64,000 bases of DNA, taken from the NCBI RefSeq assembly GCF_900217905.1, contig NZ_OBMO01000009.1, positions 1 through 64,000 on the forward strand, given 5' to 3'. This stretch comes from Alloalcanivorax xenomutans. GTDB lineage: Bacteria > Pseudomonadota > Gammaproteobacteria > Pseudomonadales > Alcanivoracaceae. The notes under the pieces are model-generated. The model was not told where the DNA came from. It saw nothing but the letters and a program-made list of their open reading frames with translations, and made no database searches. The stretch's first letter is position 1. Each line of letters starts with the position of its first letter. A program made the position numbers and the translations under genes. Shown here piece by piece: positions 25,802 to 36,209 of this stretch.

Positions 25802-27058
25802 ATGTCCTCATCCGATGATTACCCGCTGAGCGCTGTTCCCGAGGACCAGCGTAAGGGGTTGCTGTCCACCTCGGTGGTGCTGCTCGGCTTCACGTTCTTC
25901 ACCGCCACCATGTGGGCCGGCGGCAACCTGGGGACCGCGTTCTCGTTCCCTGAACTGCTCATGGTGATCCTGGTGGGCAACCTGCTGCTGGGAGCCTACG
26001 CCGCCGCGCTGGCCTATATTGCCTGCCGCAGCGGACTGAACACCGTGCTGATGGGGCGCTACTGTTTCGGGGAGAAGGGCAGCAAGCTGTCTGACTGCTT
26101 GCTGGGCTTTACCCAGATCGGCTGGTACGCCTGGGGTACCGCCACCATCGCCATTGCTCTGGTGAAGATGACGCCGCTGCCGCAATGGCTGGAGTTGCCG
26201 TTGATGGTGGTGTTCGGCTTTGGTTTTTGTGTCACCGCCATGGTGGGGTATCGCGGGCTGGACTGGCTGTCCCGGTTCGCGGTGCCGGCCATGCTGCTGT
26301 TCATCGGTGTCAGCCTCTACCGGGGCGTGGTCGATGTGGGCGGATTCGAGGCGCTGAGCGCTCGCGCCGGCGGCGGTGATATGGGCTTTGCCGCCGCCAT
26401 CACGGTAGTGATTGGCACTTTTGTCAGTGGCGGTACCATGGCGACCAACTGGAGCCGCTTTGCCCGCAATGGCCGTATCGCGGTGATCGCCACCCTGGCG
26501 GCGTTCTTCCTCGGCAACGGTTTGATGGTGCTGGTCGGCGCCATGGGCACGCTGATTTACCAGCAGGCCGATATCGTCGACGTGATGATTACCCAGGGCT
26601 TCGTGGTGCTGGCGCTGTTGATGCTGTTCCTGAACATCTGGACCACTCAGGACAATACCATCTATAACTTCTCGGTGGCCGGCTGCAATCTGCTGCGCAC
26701 CGACCGGCGTCGTGTGGTAACCGTCGCCGGGGCCGGTATTGGTACGCTGCTGGCGGTGTTCGGCATGTACGATCTGCTGGTGCCGTTCCTGATCCTGCTC
26801 GGCACCTTCATTCCGCCGCTGGGCGGGGTGATCATGGCCGACTTCTGGGTGCGTTTCCGCGGCCAATACCCTTCTCTGGAGGGTACGGTATTGCCGGCTT
26901 TCCAATGGTCTGGTCTGGGCGCCTACGCTCTCGGCGCCCTGGCGGCCTGGAGCTCGCCGGTATTGCCGCCGGTGGTCGGGGTGGGGGTGGCCTTCCTGGC
27001 CCATGCCCTGATTTCCCGCCTGTTTCCAGCGGCGGAGGGCGTCCCGGAGCAATCGTGA
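25802..27058 (+). CDS. codB: Cytosine permease CodB (NCS1 family)
   Basis: Proton- or sodium-coupled importer of cytosine with about twelve helices and 418 residues, normal for CodB. The N-terminal DYPLSAVPEDQRKGLLSTSVV and the segment TMWAGGNLGTAFSF match the family. The ATG at 25802 is used; the frame extends upstream into the patatin gene but with no conserved sequence. Pairing with codA 36 bp downstream supports the cytosine assignment. Confidence 0.93.
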   Translation: MSSSDDYPLSAVPEDQRKGLLSTSVVLLGFTFFTATMWAGGNLGTAFSFPELLMVILVGNLLLGAYAAALAYIACRSGLNTVLMGRYCFGEKGSKLSDCLLGFTQIGWYAWGTATIAIALVKMTPLPQWLELPLMVVFGFGFCVTAMVGYRGLDWLSRFAVPAMLLFIGVSLYRGVVDVGGFEALSARAGGGDMGFAAAITVVIGTFVSGGTMATNWSRFARNGRIAVIATLAAFFLGNGLMVLVGAMGTLIYQQADIVDVMITQGFVVLALLMLFLNIWTTQDNTIYNFSVAGCNLLRTDRRRVVTVAGAGIGTLLAVFGMYDLLVPFLILLGTFIPPLGGVIMADFWVRFRGQYPSLEGTVLPAFQWSGLGAYALGALAAWSSPVLPPVVGVGVAFLAHALISRLFPAAEGVPEQS

Positions 27059-27094
27059 GCTTTTTTCAGCCTTGAGCCCGTTTTTGGAGTGATC

Positions 27095-28351
27095 ATGGAA
27101 ATCGTCAACGTCCGTCTGCGTCAGCAACCTGATCTGTACACTTTGCGTATCGAGGAGGGGCGCTTCGCCGCCATCGAGCGCCAGCCGGGTTCGGTGGCGG
27201 CGGCACAGGGGCAGCGGGATGGTCAGGGACGGTTGGCCTGTGCGCCTCTGGTGGAACCGCACATCCATTTGGACGCGGCCTTTACCGCCGGTGAACCGGC
27301 CTGGAACCAGAGCGGCACCCTGTTCGAAGGCATCGAGCGCTGGAGCGAACGGCGCCCCATGCTCAGCAACGAGGACGTGCGCCAGCGCGCGCTACGCACC
27401 ATGGAACTGCTGGTGGGACGGGGTGTGCAGCACATCCGCACCCACGCCGACACCACCGATCCGGACCTGGTGGCGCTGCGGGCGTTGTGCGAACTACGCG
27501 ATGAATTGAAGGATTATATCGACCTGCAGGTGGTGGCGTTTCCCCAGGAGGGGCTTCTGTCCAGCCCGGGTGGGTTGGAGCGCATGGAGCAGGCGCTGGA
27601 AATCGGCGCCGACGTGGTCGGCGGCATTCCCCATTTCGAGTTCACCCAGGAGCTGGGCAACGCCTCGATGAAGAAAGTCATCGAACTGGCGATCCGTTAT
27701 GACCGGCTGGTGGACGTTCACTGCGACGAGATCGACGATCCCAATTCCCGTTTCCTGGAAGTGCTGGCCAGCGAGGCGCTGTTCAACGGGCTCGGCGGGC
27801 GTGTCACCGCCAGCCACACCACCGCCATGCATTCCTATGACAACGCCTATTGCTCCAAGCTGTTCCGGTTGCTCAGGCAGTCCGGCATCAACTTCATTTC
27901 CTGTCCCACCGAGAGCCTGCATTTGCAGGGGCGTTTTGATAATTATCCGAAACGGCGCGGCCTGACCCGGGTGAAAGAACTGAACGCGGCGGGCATCAAT
28001 GTGTGCTTCGGCGAGGACTCCATTTTTGACCCCTGGTATTCCCTCGGCAACGGCAGTTTGCTGCGAACGCTGGATTTCGGGCTGCACATCTGCCACATGA
28101 TGGGCTATCAGGACTTCAGCCGGGCGTTGGACCTGATCACCGACAACAGCGCGCGAACCCTGAACATCCATGACCGCTACGGCATCGCCGTGGGTAAGCC
28201 GGGTAATTTCATTCTGCTCGATGGCGAAGACGACTATTCGGTGCTGCGGCGTCAGGGCGAGGTGCTGCTCTCGGTGCGCGGCGGCAAAGTGATCATGGAG
28301 CGCGAACCTTCCCGCCTGCTGACGCCCGCCTATCTGCCCGGCGCGGAATAA
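27095..28351 (+). CDS. codA: Cytosine deaminase CodA
   Basis: Metal-dependent amidohydrolase converting cytosine to uracil and ammonia. 418 residues. Metal and catalytic residues are visible in PHIHLDAAF (HxH), VDVHCDEIDDP, SHTTAMHSYDNAY and CFGEDSIFDPW. ATG at 27095 is preferred because TTTTTGGAG ends five bases earlier; a GTG at 27089 overlaps that ribosome-binding site. Together with CodB and PpnP this gives a pyrimidine salvage set. Confidence 0.94.
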   Translation: MEIVNVRLRQQPDLYTLRIEEGRFAAIERQPGSVAAAQGQRDGQGRLACAPLVEPHIHLDAAFTAGEPAWNQSGTLFEGIERWSERRPMLSNEDVRQRALRTMELLVGRGVQHIRTHADTTDPDLVALRALCELRDELKDYIDLQVVAFPQEGLLSSPGGLERMEQALEIGADVVGGIPHFEFTQELGNASMKKVIELAIRYDRLVDVHCDEIDDPNSRFLEVLASEALFNGLGGRVTASHTTAMHSYDNAYCSKLFRLLRQSGINFISCPTESLHLQGRFDNYPKRRGLTRVKELNAAGINVCFGEDSIFDPWYSLGNGSLLRTLDFGLHICHMMGYQDFSRALDLITDNSARTLNIHDRYGIAVGKPGNFILLDGEDDYSVLRRQGEVLLSVRGGKVIMEREPSRLLTPAYLPGAE

Positions 28352-28423
28352 TCCGCGCCGGGAATCTGTGCTACTCTTGCTCACCGCTTCCGCGATTCGC
28401 TGGCACGCACACGACAAAGGCAA

Positions 28424-28515
28424 CTACAAGGCCGCTGTGGGAGCTTGCCCGCAAGCGAATTGGACTCGCTTCTGAAGAATTCGCTTGCGGGCAAGCTCCC
28501 ACAGTGGCTTCGTAG
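28424..28515. repeat. REPIN-like palindromic repeat
   Basis: A 30-bp inverted repeat: left arm 28431-28460 (GCCGCTGTGGGAGCTTGCCC...), right arm 28479-28508, one mismatch at the outer edge. Compared with other copies the core carries a compensatory change (GCCCGCAAGC/GCTTGCGGGC), which keeps the pairing. It lies between codA and the MATE gene. Confidence 0.87.
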
Positions 28516-28576
28516 CCCCTCCCGTGGGAAGGGCTGATCAACAGCGACAACCTGACTCTCAACCCTTGACCGATTC

Positions 28577-29911
28577 GTGCAATCACAGTCTCTGACACGC
28601 CAAATATGGCGGCAAACCTGGCCGATGACCCTGGGCGTGATGTCGCTGCTGGGGTTCAATCTGGTGGACAGCGTTTTCGTTGCCCGCCTGGGCACCGAGC
28701 CGCTGGCGGCGCAGTCGTTTACCTTCCCGCTGGTGTTTCTCAGCATTGGCGTGCAGGTCGGCGTGGGCATCGCCATCGCCGCGCTGATCTCCCGTGCCAT
28801 CGGCGCGGGCGAATCACATCGGGCCGGGCGCCTGGGATTGCTGGTGCTGGCCGGCGGTGGTGGGCTGATGGCGTTGTTACTGGCGCTGCTGTGGCTGGTG
28901 CAGGAACCGGCTTTCTCTCTGCTCGGCGCCAGTGAGTCGATTCGTGAGCTGATCCGGCCATTCTGGACCGTGCAGGTGGTGGCGTCCTGGCTGGGCGCCC
29001 TGGCGTACTTTGGCTACAGTCTGTTCCGGGCGCACGGTAATACCCGTTTTCCCGGCACCATGATGGTGCTCACCAGCCTGATCAACCTGTGTCTGGACCC
29101 GTTACTGATCTTCGGCATCGGCCCCTGGCCGGGGCTGGGGCTTATCGGCGCCGCCTGGGCGTCTTTGCTGGCGTTTGGCTGCGGTGTGCTGGTGGTGGCC
29201 TGGGCGCTGCGCGGCCGTGGCTGGCTGGAGCGGGTGGGGGCCTGGCGGGAAGCGCGTGCCTCGGCGCTGCCGTTCGCCCATATCGCCGGCCCGGCCATGA
29301 TCAGCCAGTTAATGCCGCCGCTGGCCTCGATGCTGGCCACCGGCCTGGTGGCGCGCCTCGGCGAAAGCGCGGTGGCGGCGTGGGGGCTGACCAGCCGTCT
29401 GGAGAGCTTTTCCATCGTCCTGGTGCTGGGTATGACCATGGCGTTGCCGCCCTGGCTGGGCCGTTGTTACGGTGCCGGCAACTGGGCCGAGGTGGAGCGG
29501 CTGATGGCCAGCGCGGCGCGCATGGTGCTGTTCTGGCAGCTGGCGCTGGGCGTGGTCTTCGCCCTGGCGGCACGGCCATTGGCGTCGGCACTGGTGGCCA
29601 GCGGGGAAGTGCGGGACACCCTTACTGTCCTGATTCGTGTCCTGCCGCCCAGTTATGGCCTGCTGGGGGTCTGTATGCTGGTGGTTTCGGCCAGCAACGC
29701 CCTGGGCTGGCCCTGGCGGGCCATGGGGATCTCGTTCCTGCGCCTGTTCGCCTGTTATCTCCCCCTGCTGTGGTTGGGATCGGTGCTGGCCGGTTTCACT
29801 GGCCTCGCGCTGGGGGCGGCCCTGGGCAATGGATTGGCTGGGGTGATGGCCTGGCGAATGTACCGGGGCGCGGTGGCGCCGAAGCTTGTCGGCCGGACGT
29901 CTGAGGCCTGA
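28577..29911 (+). CDS. MATE-family efflux transporter
   Basis: Multidrug/toxin extrusion family protein with twelve helices and 444 residues. The first half begins WPMTLGVMSLLGFNLVDSVFVARLGTEPLAA and the second repeat begins HIAGPAMISQLMPPLASMLA, the typical two-fold arrangement. The start is a GTG at 28577 without an evident ribosome-binding site, so the exact start is uncertain; an ATG 48 bp inside (M17) is an alternative. Substrate unknown. Confidence 0.9.
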   Translation: MQSQSLTRQIWRQTWPMTLGVMSLLGFNLVDSVFVARLGTEPLAAQSFTFPLVFLSIGVQVGVGIAIAALISRAIGAGESHRAGRLGLLVLAGGGGLMALLLALLWLVQEPAFSLLGASESIRELIRPFWTVQVVASWLGALAYFGYSLFRAHGNTRFPGTMMVLTSLINLCLDPLLIFGIGPWPGLGLIGAAWASLLAFGCGVLVVAWALRGRGWLERVGAWREARASALPFAHIAGPAMISQLMPPLASMLATGLVARLGESAVAAWGLTSRLESFSIVLVLGMTMALPPWLGRCYGAGNWAEVERLMASAARMVLFWQLALGVVFALAARPLASALVASGEVRDTLTVLIRVLPPSYGLLGVCMLVVSASNALGWPWRAMGISFLRLFACYLPLLWLGSVLAGFTGLALGAALGNGLAGVMAWRMYRGAVAPKLVGRTSEA

Positions 29912-30033
29912 AGTCCGGCTTTCTTCAAAAATTCGTCGTCTTTTGCACTTGGCAGGCCCGCCGGTATGGGGAAAAGTGTTCGGATGCCTGTTGGCGTATC
30001 ACAAGAACATAAGAAAGTGCACAAGGAGAGACC

Positions 30034-31383
30034 ATGAACCTGAGATCCGCGATCCGAGCCCCTCTGGCCGCCGCCGTGCTGTTGGCGGGCACTGCTGTTC
30101 ATGCCGCCGATACCGGTCTGGTGGAACGGGTGCAGCAGCTGGCCGAAGCCCAGAGCGGCGACCTGGAAAAGACCTTCAAGCATCTGCATGCCAATCCGGA
30201 ACTGGGGTTCCATGAAACCGAGACCGCCGCCATGGTGGCCAAGCGCCTCAACAAGCTTGGGTATAAGGTGCACACCGGTATCGGCGGTACCGGCATCGCC
30301 GCGGTGCTCGAGAACGGTGACGGTCCGGTGGTCATGTTCCGCAGCGATATGGATGCGCTGCCGGTGAAGGAAGACACCGATCTGCCTTATGCCAGCGACA
30401 AGCAGGTGACCCTGCCCGACGGCAGCCAGACCTATGTCATGCACGCCTGTGGCCATGACAGTCATGTCAGCTGGTTGTTGGGGATCGCCAAGGTGATGAA
30501 GGAAACCCGCAAGGACTGGTCCGGCACCCTGGTGCTGGTGGCGCAACCGGCGGAAGAGTTGATCGAAGGCGCCCAGGCCATGGTGGACGACGGGCTTTAC
30601 GACAAGGTGCCTGAGCCGGAATTGCTGATCGCCGCCCACGTCTTCCCGATCTGGGCATCGGGCACGGTGGCGGTGCGCGCTGGCCGCCGCATGGCTGGCT
30701 CAGATGCTCTGGATGTGACCCTGCATGGCGTCGGCGGCCACGGCTCCTCGCCGCAGCACACTGTTGATCCGGTGGTGCTGGGAGCTCGTTCGGTGATGGC
30801 CTACCAGACCATTGTCAGCCGTAATGTGGATCCGCAACAGCCGGCGGTGTTGACCGTGGGCAGTGTTCAGATCGGTGAGGCCAACAACGTGATTCCGGAT
30901 AACGGCGTGCTCAAGCTGAACCTGCGCTGGTACGAGAAGCCGGTGCGCGAACAACTGATCAGCGCGATCAAACGGGAAACCAACGGTCTGGCCAAGGCTG
31001 CCGGAGTCCCCGAGGACCGTATGCCGGAATACACCATGAAAGGGTACGCCGAGCCGGTCTATAACGATGAAGCCTTGGTGGACTGGGCCAAGCCGGTGCT
31101 GGCCTCGGTGTTGGGTGAGAAGGCGCTGATGCCGGGCTTCCCGCCGGTAATGGGGTCCGAGGATTTTCCGCTGCTGGTATCCGGTCTGGAGAATACCAAG
31201 ACGCTGTTCATGGAAGTGGGCGGGGGCGCTCCGGACGTGACCAAGGTCTACATGGAAACCGGTAAGCTGCCACCGCTGAACCATAACCCGAAGTTCGAGA
31301 TCAAGAACCCGGCGCTGGCGATCACCACCGCGGTGAAAGCCGGCAGCATGCTGCTGCTGGATTCGTTGAAGCCGAAGGGCTGA
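30034..31383 (+). CDS. Secreted M20-family amidohydrolase
   Basis: Zinc hydrolase of the M20D (hippurate/N-acyl amino acid hydrolase) kind. 449 residues with a signal peptide (LAAAVLLAGTAVHA, cut near residue 24), so it acts in the periplasm or outside. Metal-binding motifs: SDMDALPV (104-111), HACGHD with C139 and H141, and QPAEE with E174/E175. The dimerisation lid follows (DVTLHGVGGHGSSPQ) and the distal metal ligand region is PVMGSEDFPLL. Clear ribosome-binding site AAGGAG. Substrate unknown; N-acylated amino acids or amides are likely from family knowledge. Confidence 0.88.
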   Translation: MNLRSAIRAPLAAAVLLAGTAVHAADTGLVERVQQLAEAQSGDLEKTFKHLHANPELGFHETETAAMVAKRLNKLGYKVHTGIGGTGIAAVLENGDGPVVMFRSDMDALPVKEDTDLPYASDKQVTLPDGSQTYVMHACGHDSHVSWLLGIAKVMKETRKDWSGTLVLVAQPAEELIEGAQAMVDDGLYDKVPEPELLIAAHVFPIWASGTVAVRAGRRMAGSDALDVTLHGVGGHGSSPQHTVDPVVLGARSVMAYQTIVSRNVDPQQPAVLTVGSVQIGEANNVIPDNGVLKLNLRWYEKPVREQLISAIKRETNGLAKAAGVPEDRMPEYTMKGYAEPVYNDEALVDWAKPVLASVLGEKALMPGFPPVMGSEDFPLLVSGLENTKTLFMEVGGGAPDVTKVYMETGKLPPLNHNPKFEIKNPALAITTAVKAGSMLLLDSLKPKG

Positions 31384-31410
31384 TACCGCGGGTCAGCCAA
31401 ACCCCACTAG

Positions 31411-31498
31411 GGCGCTGCTGTAGGAGCTTGCCTGCAAGCGAATTGTTTGGGTCGAAAGCCGATTCGCTTGCAGGCAAGCTCCTACAGTGGCTTCGTGG
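31411..31498. repeat. REPIN-like palindromic repeat
   Basis: A 30-bp inverted repeat: left arm 31414-31443, right arm 31462-31491, around an 18-bp loop. This copy has TAGGAGC instead of TGGGAGC on one side and CTCCTA on the other, again a compensated change. It is located between the convergent M20 gene and fghA. Confidence 0.87.
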
Positions 31499-31531
31499 CG
31501 TGGCTCACGAGCCGCGATCCTGTTTGACCCT

Positions 31532-32383
31532 TCAGGCGCTGCGCAGATGATGCGCGTGATAGCGCAAATGGTCGTCGATAAAGCTGGCGATGAAGAAATA
31601 GGAATGGTCGTAACCGGGTTGCATGCGCAATGTCAGCGGCACTTCCGCTTCCTTGCAGGCGGCCTGTAAGGCTTCCGGCCGCAGCTGTCCGTCCTGGTAG
31701 AAATTATCGGCGTCCCCCTGATCAACCATCAACGCCAGATTGCTGCCACGGCTTTTTACCAGTTCACAGGCATCCCATTCCCGCCAGTTGGTCTGATCCT
31801 TACCTAAATATCCGCTGAACGCGGACTCGCCCCAGGGACACTGGCTCGGGTTGCAGATCGGGGCGAACGCGGACACCGAAGTGTAACGCCCCGGGTTCTT
31901 GAGGGCGCAGATCAAAGCGCCATGCCCGCCCATGGAGTGGCCGCTGATGGCCGCCTTGCCATTCAGGGGGAAGTGCGCTTCCAGCAGCGCCGGCAGCTCC
32001 CCGGTAACGTAGTCGTACATATGGTAGTGCCGGTTCCAGGGGGATTCGGTGGCGTTGATATAGAAGCCGGCGCCGGAGCCGAAATCATAGCGATCGTGTT
32101 CTCCGGGGAGATCGGTGCCACGGGGGCTGGTATCCGGGCAGACGATGGCAATGCCCAGCTCCGCGGCTATGCGCTGGGCGCCGGCTTTCTGCATGAAGTT
32201 TTCGTCGGTGCAGGTGAGGCCGGACAACCACCACAGCAAAGGCACGGATTTTTCTTCCGCCGCCGGTGGCAGGTAGATGGCGAAGATCATTTCGCAGTAC
32301 AGCGCTTCACTGCGATGCTTGTAGCGTTTCAGCCAGCCGCCGAAGGACTTGGTGGCGGAGATCAGCTCCAGCTCGTCGGACAT
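31532..32383 (-). CDS. fghA: S-formylglutathione hydrolase
   Basis: Second enzyme of glutathione-dependent formaldehyde oxidation; releases formate and glutathione from S-formylglutathione. Esterase-D fold, 283 residues, nucleophile S150 in SGHSMGGHGA. LWWLSGLTCTDENFMQKAG and PDTSPRG are family signatures. ATG at 32383 (MSDELELISATKSF) follows AAGGAGGGAAAACG; the frame extends 33 bp further without conservation. It is 60 bp downstream of frmA in the same operon. Confidence 0.95.
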   Translation of the reverse strand: MSDELELISATKSFGGWLKRYKHRSEALYCEMIFAIYLPPAAEEKSVPLLWWLSGLTCTDENFMQKAGAQRIAAELGIAIVCPDTSPRGTDLPGEHDRYDFGSGAGFYINATESPWNRHYHMYDYVTGELPALLEAHFPLNGKAAISGHSMGGHGALICALKNPGRYTSVSAFAPICNPSQCPWGESAFSGYLGKDQTNWREWDACELVKSRGSNLALMVDQGDADNFYQDGQLRPEALQAACKEAEVPLTLRMQPGYDHSYFFIASFIDDHLRYHAHHLRSA

Positions 32384-32443
32384 CGTTTTCCCTCCTTCGT
32401 GGGAGAGGCCGGGCACGCCGGGCCTCTCCGGCCAACAGATACT

Positions 32444-33676
<1,233 letters not shown>

Positions 33677-33710
33677 TTATGGCGCAATTGATTATTGCCT
33701 GGGAGCAACA

Positions 33711-34583
33711 ATGCAGCATTGGGATCGTATCGAGGCGTTCGTGGAAGTGGTGCGACGCGGGTCCTTTGCCGGTGCCGCCAAGCGATTGGGGGTGTCCAGT
33801 TCCCATGTCAGCCGGCTGGTGGCACGCCTGGAAACCCAGCTGGAAACCCAGCTCTTGTACCGTACCACCCGGACCTTGAAGCTCACCGATGCGGGTTCGG
33901 TGTATTTCGAGCACTGCGCCCAGTTATTCGACGGTTTCCAGGAGGCCCTGGCGGCGATTGGTGATTATCAGCAACAACCTTCCGGGGTGCTGCGGCTGAC
34001 CTGCGCTTCCACCTTCGGTGAGAAGTACATCGCGCCGGTGGTTAATGACTTCCTCGCGCGACACAGCCGTTTGCAAGTCCATATGGAGTTCACCAACCGC
34101 CGTGTGGATATCGTTGATGAAGGCTTCGATGTGGCGATCCGCACCGGTGCCCTGCCGGATTCGTCCTTGATCGCCCGGCGCCTGTGCGACCGCCGGGAGT
34201 ACATTGTTGGCTCGGCGGAGTATTTCGAACGGCACGCCCGCCCCCATACCCTGGGGGAACTGGCGGCGCACAATTGCCTGCACGGTTCCCTGGATCACTG
34301 GACCTTCGATGTGGAGGGTCAGCATCGCACCCAACGGGTCCAGGGCGGCTGGCGTGCCAACTCCGGCCTGGCGTTGCTTGACGCGGTGCGCAAGGGGCTG
34401 GGGCTGGCGCAGTTACCGGATTACTACGTGGAAGAAGATCTGGCCTCCGGGCGGCTGGTGTCGGTATTGGACCAATACGCCTGTGCCCACACCGCGGTGT
34501 GGGTGGTTTATCCCCGCCACCGGCACCTGTCGCCCAAGGTGCGTCAATTCGTCGATTTCCTCATCGAGAACCGGATTCGCTAG
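33711..34583 (+). CDS. LysR-family transcriptional regulator, divergent from frmA
   Basis: 290 residues. The N-terminal winged helix-turn-helix (RIEAFVEVVRRGSFAGAAKR, then LGVSSSHVSRLVARLE) is followed by a substrate-binding-like effector domain. ATG at 33711 is chosen because the HTH begins right after it and GGGAG precedes it. The divergent layout with frmA-fghA suggests regulation of formaldehyde detoxification. The inducer cannot be read from the sequence. Confidence 0.92.
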   Translation: MQHWDRIEAFVEVVRRGSFAGAAKRLGVSSSHVSRLVARLETQLETQLLYRTTRTLKLTDAGSVYFEHCAQLFDGFQEALAAIGDYQQQPSGVLRLTCASTFGEKYIAPVVNDFLARHSRLQVHMEFTNRRVDIVDEGFDVAIRTGALPDSSLIARRLCDRREYIVGSAEYFERHARPHTLGELAAHNCLHGSLDHWTFDVEGQHRTQRVQGGWRANSGLALLDAVRKGLGLAQLPDYYVEEDLASGRLVSVLDQYACAHTAVWVVYPRHRHLSPKVRQFVDFLIENRIR

Positions 34584-34618
34584 CGCCGCTCCCTGGCTGT
34601 CTGCACCTCCCTGCTCCT

Positions 34619-35086
34619 TCAGTGACGCATGGCGAAGGAGATGGATTCCGGTCGGCTCAATTTGAGGAAATCCCCCATGCCCATCTTGATCACCTCCGTA
34701 TGGGAGCCGGCATTGAACGCCAGCCAGTCCTGCTTGAGCAGGCTTTCATCAATGAAGACGCGCATGTTGTAAAGGGGGCCGAACGGCGGTTCGCCGCCCA
34801 CTTCGCAGAGTGGGAAACGGTCCCTGAACTGATCTTCCCGGGCCAGGGACAGATGGCGGGCGCCCAGGGCCTGGCGCAGACGGTCCGGGTCCACATACTC
34901 ATTGGCGGGCAAGACCGCCATGGCCAGCTCGCCATCCACGGACACGATCACCGTTTTCGCCATGTGATCACCGGGGATGTGCGTGGATTGCGCGGTCTGC
35001 GCCGCGGTGGCGGTGGGGGGATGGTTATAGCAGTGGTAGTTCACCTGGTTGCTGTCGAGCAACTCGGTCAAAGCGCGTACGGCCAT
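34619..35086 (-). CDS. YbaK/aminoacyl-tRNA deacylase-type protein
   Basis: 155 residues, single YbaK/ProX-like editing domain. Such proteins deacylate mischarged tRNAs (for example Cys- or Ala-tRNAPro). Characteristic pieces: AAQTAQSTHIPGDHMAKTVIV with the substrate-lysine after HMA, and CEVGGEPPFGPLYN for the GxxPPFG loop. ATG at 35086 follows an ideal AGGAGGTG; the longer upstream frame is ignored. Which tRNA is edited is unknown. It reads in the same direction as the methyl-cycle genes but sits downstream of metF. Confidence 0.87.
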   Translation of the reverse strand: MAVRALTELLDSNQVNYHCYNHPPTATAAQTAQSTHIPGDHMAKTVIVSVDGELAMAVLPANEYVDPDRLRQALGARHLSLAREDQFRDRFPLCEVGGEPPFGPLYNMRVFIDESLLKQDWLAFNAGSHTEVIKMGMGDFLKLSRPESISFAMRH

Positions 35087-35212
35087 GATGCACCTCCTGC
35101 CGGTAGCGAAAACCGTGTTTCCTCCAGAATAGGAAGGGCGGGCCGGTGGGGAAAATACCGTTGGGCTATATGGGCATATCGGCATACAACCGCGGGGCAT
35201 GAGCCCGCGAGG

Positions 35213-35228
35213 GGCGGCCGAAGCCGCC
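35213..35228 (-). terminator. Stable stem-loop downstream of metF
   Basis: GGCGGC/GCCGCC with a TTCG loop on the minus strand, 19 bp past the metF stop. The UUCG tetraloop is very stable, but no T-run follows, so it may only stabilise the 3' end. Confidence 0.35.
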
Positions 35229-35246
35229 TCCGGGGGCGGGGCGGGA

Positions 35247-36074
35247 TTACAGGCCCAGATTGTCCAGAATGCGCAGGCTCGCCTGGGCCTGGTTCATGGT
35301 GTAAAAGTGCAGGCCCGGCGCGCCCATGGCCAGCAGGCGCTCGCACAAGCGCGTCACCACTTCCTCGCCGAAGGCTTTCACCGCCTGCTCATCGTCCTTG
35401 ATGTCGTCCAGCTTGCTGCGCAGCCAGCGTGGAATGTCGGCGCCACAGACGCCGGAAAAGCGGATCAGATTGGCCACATTGAGGATCGGCATGATGCCCG
35501 GGTAGACCGGAGCGTCGCAGCCGGTGCGGCGCAGGGCGTCCATGTAGTAGCCGTAGGCGTCGGCGTTATAGAAGTATTGGGTCAGCCCGCTGTTGGCACC
35601 GGCATCGATCTTGCGTTTGAAGTGAGCGATGTCGTCCTCGAAGCTGCGCGCCTGCGGGTGCATTTCCGGATAGGCGGCCACTTCCAGAGTGAAATGGTCG
35701 CCGGTTTCCTCGCGGATCAGGCGGACCAGGTCATCGGCGTATTTCACTTCGCTTTGCGCGTAGCCCATGCCGGAGGGCAGATCGCCGCGCAGAGCGACGA
35801 TACGGCGCACGCCGCTGTCACGGTAACCGCGCACCAACTCCAGGATTTCCTCCCGGCTCTGGCCGATGCAGCTCAGGTGTGGCGCGGTATCGGCGTGCTG
35901 CTCGCGCAGTTTGCCGACCATTTCACGGGTATTGTCACGGGTGGAGCCGCCGGCACCGAAGGTGCAGGAAAAAAAGGCCGGCTTCTTCGCCAGCAGCTTT
36001 TGCTGTGTGGTCAGCAGTTTGGTACGTCCTTCATCCGTTTTCGGTGGGAAGAACTCGAAACTGATGCGTTTCAT
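35247..36074 (-). CDS. metF: 5,10-methylenetetrahydrofolate reductase MetF
   Basis: FAD-dependent TIM-barrel enzyme making 5-methyl-THF for methionine synthesis. 275 residues; the N-terminus SFEFFPPKTDEGRTKL holds the catalytic glutamate, and RDSGVRRIVALRGDLPSG and NSGLTQYFYN are family motifs. Third gene after metK and ahcY on the minus strand, so the cluster covers SAM synthesis, SAH hydrolysis and methyl supply. The 135-bp gap to ahcY holds two direct copies of TTCATACAGA. Confidence 0.95.
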   Translation of the reverse strand: MKRISFEFFPPKTDEGRTKLLTTQQKLLAKKPAFFSCTFGAGGSTRDNTREMVGKLREQHADTAPHLSCIGQSREEILELVRGYRDSGVRRIVALRGDLPSGMGYAQSEVKYADDLVRLIREETGDHFTLEVAAYPEMHPQARSFEDDIAHFKRKIDAGANSGLTQYFYNADAYGYYMDALRRTGCDAPVYPGIMPILNVANLIRFSGVCGADIPRWLRSKLDDIKDDEQAVKAFGEEVVTRLCERLLAMGAPGLHFYTMNQAQASLRILDNLGL

Positions 36075-36209
36075 TCGGTGCCTCGCATTGCGAGGCGCCT
36101 GACGCGTGATGCCGGGCGCAAACCATCGCGGTCCTGTTCATACAGACCTTTTCATACAGAAAAGGACGGCGATTTGTTGTTTGCGTCCGGCCCTCGGCGT
36201 CCGACGCCT

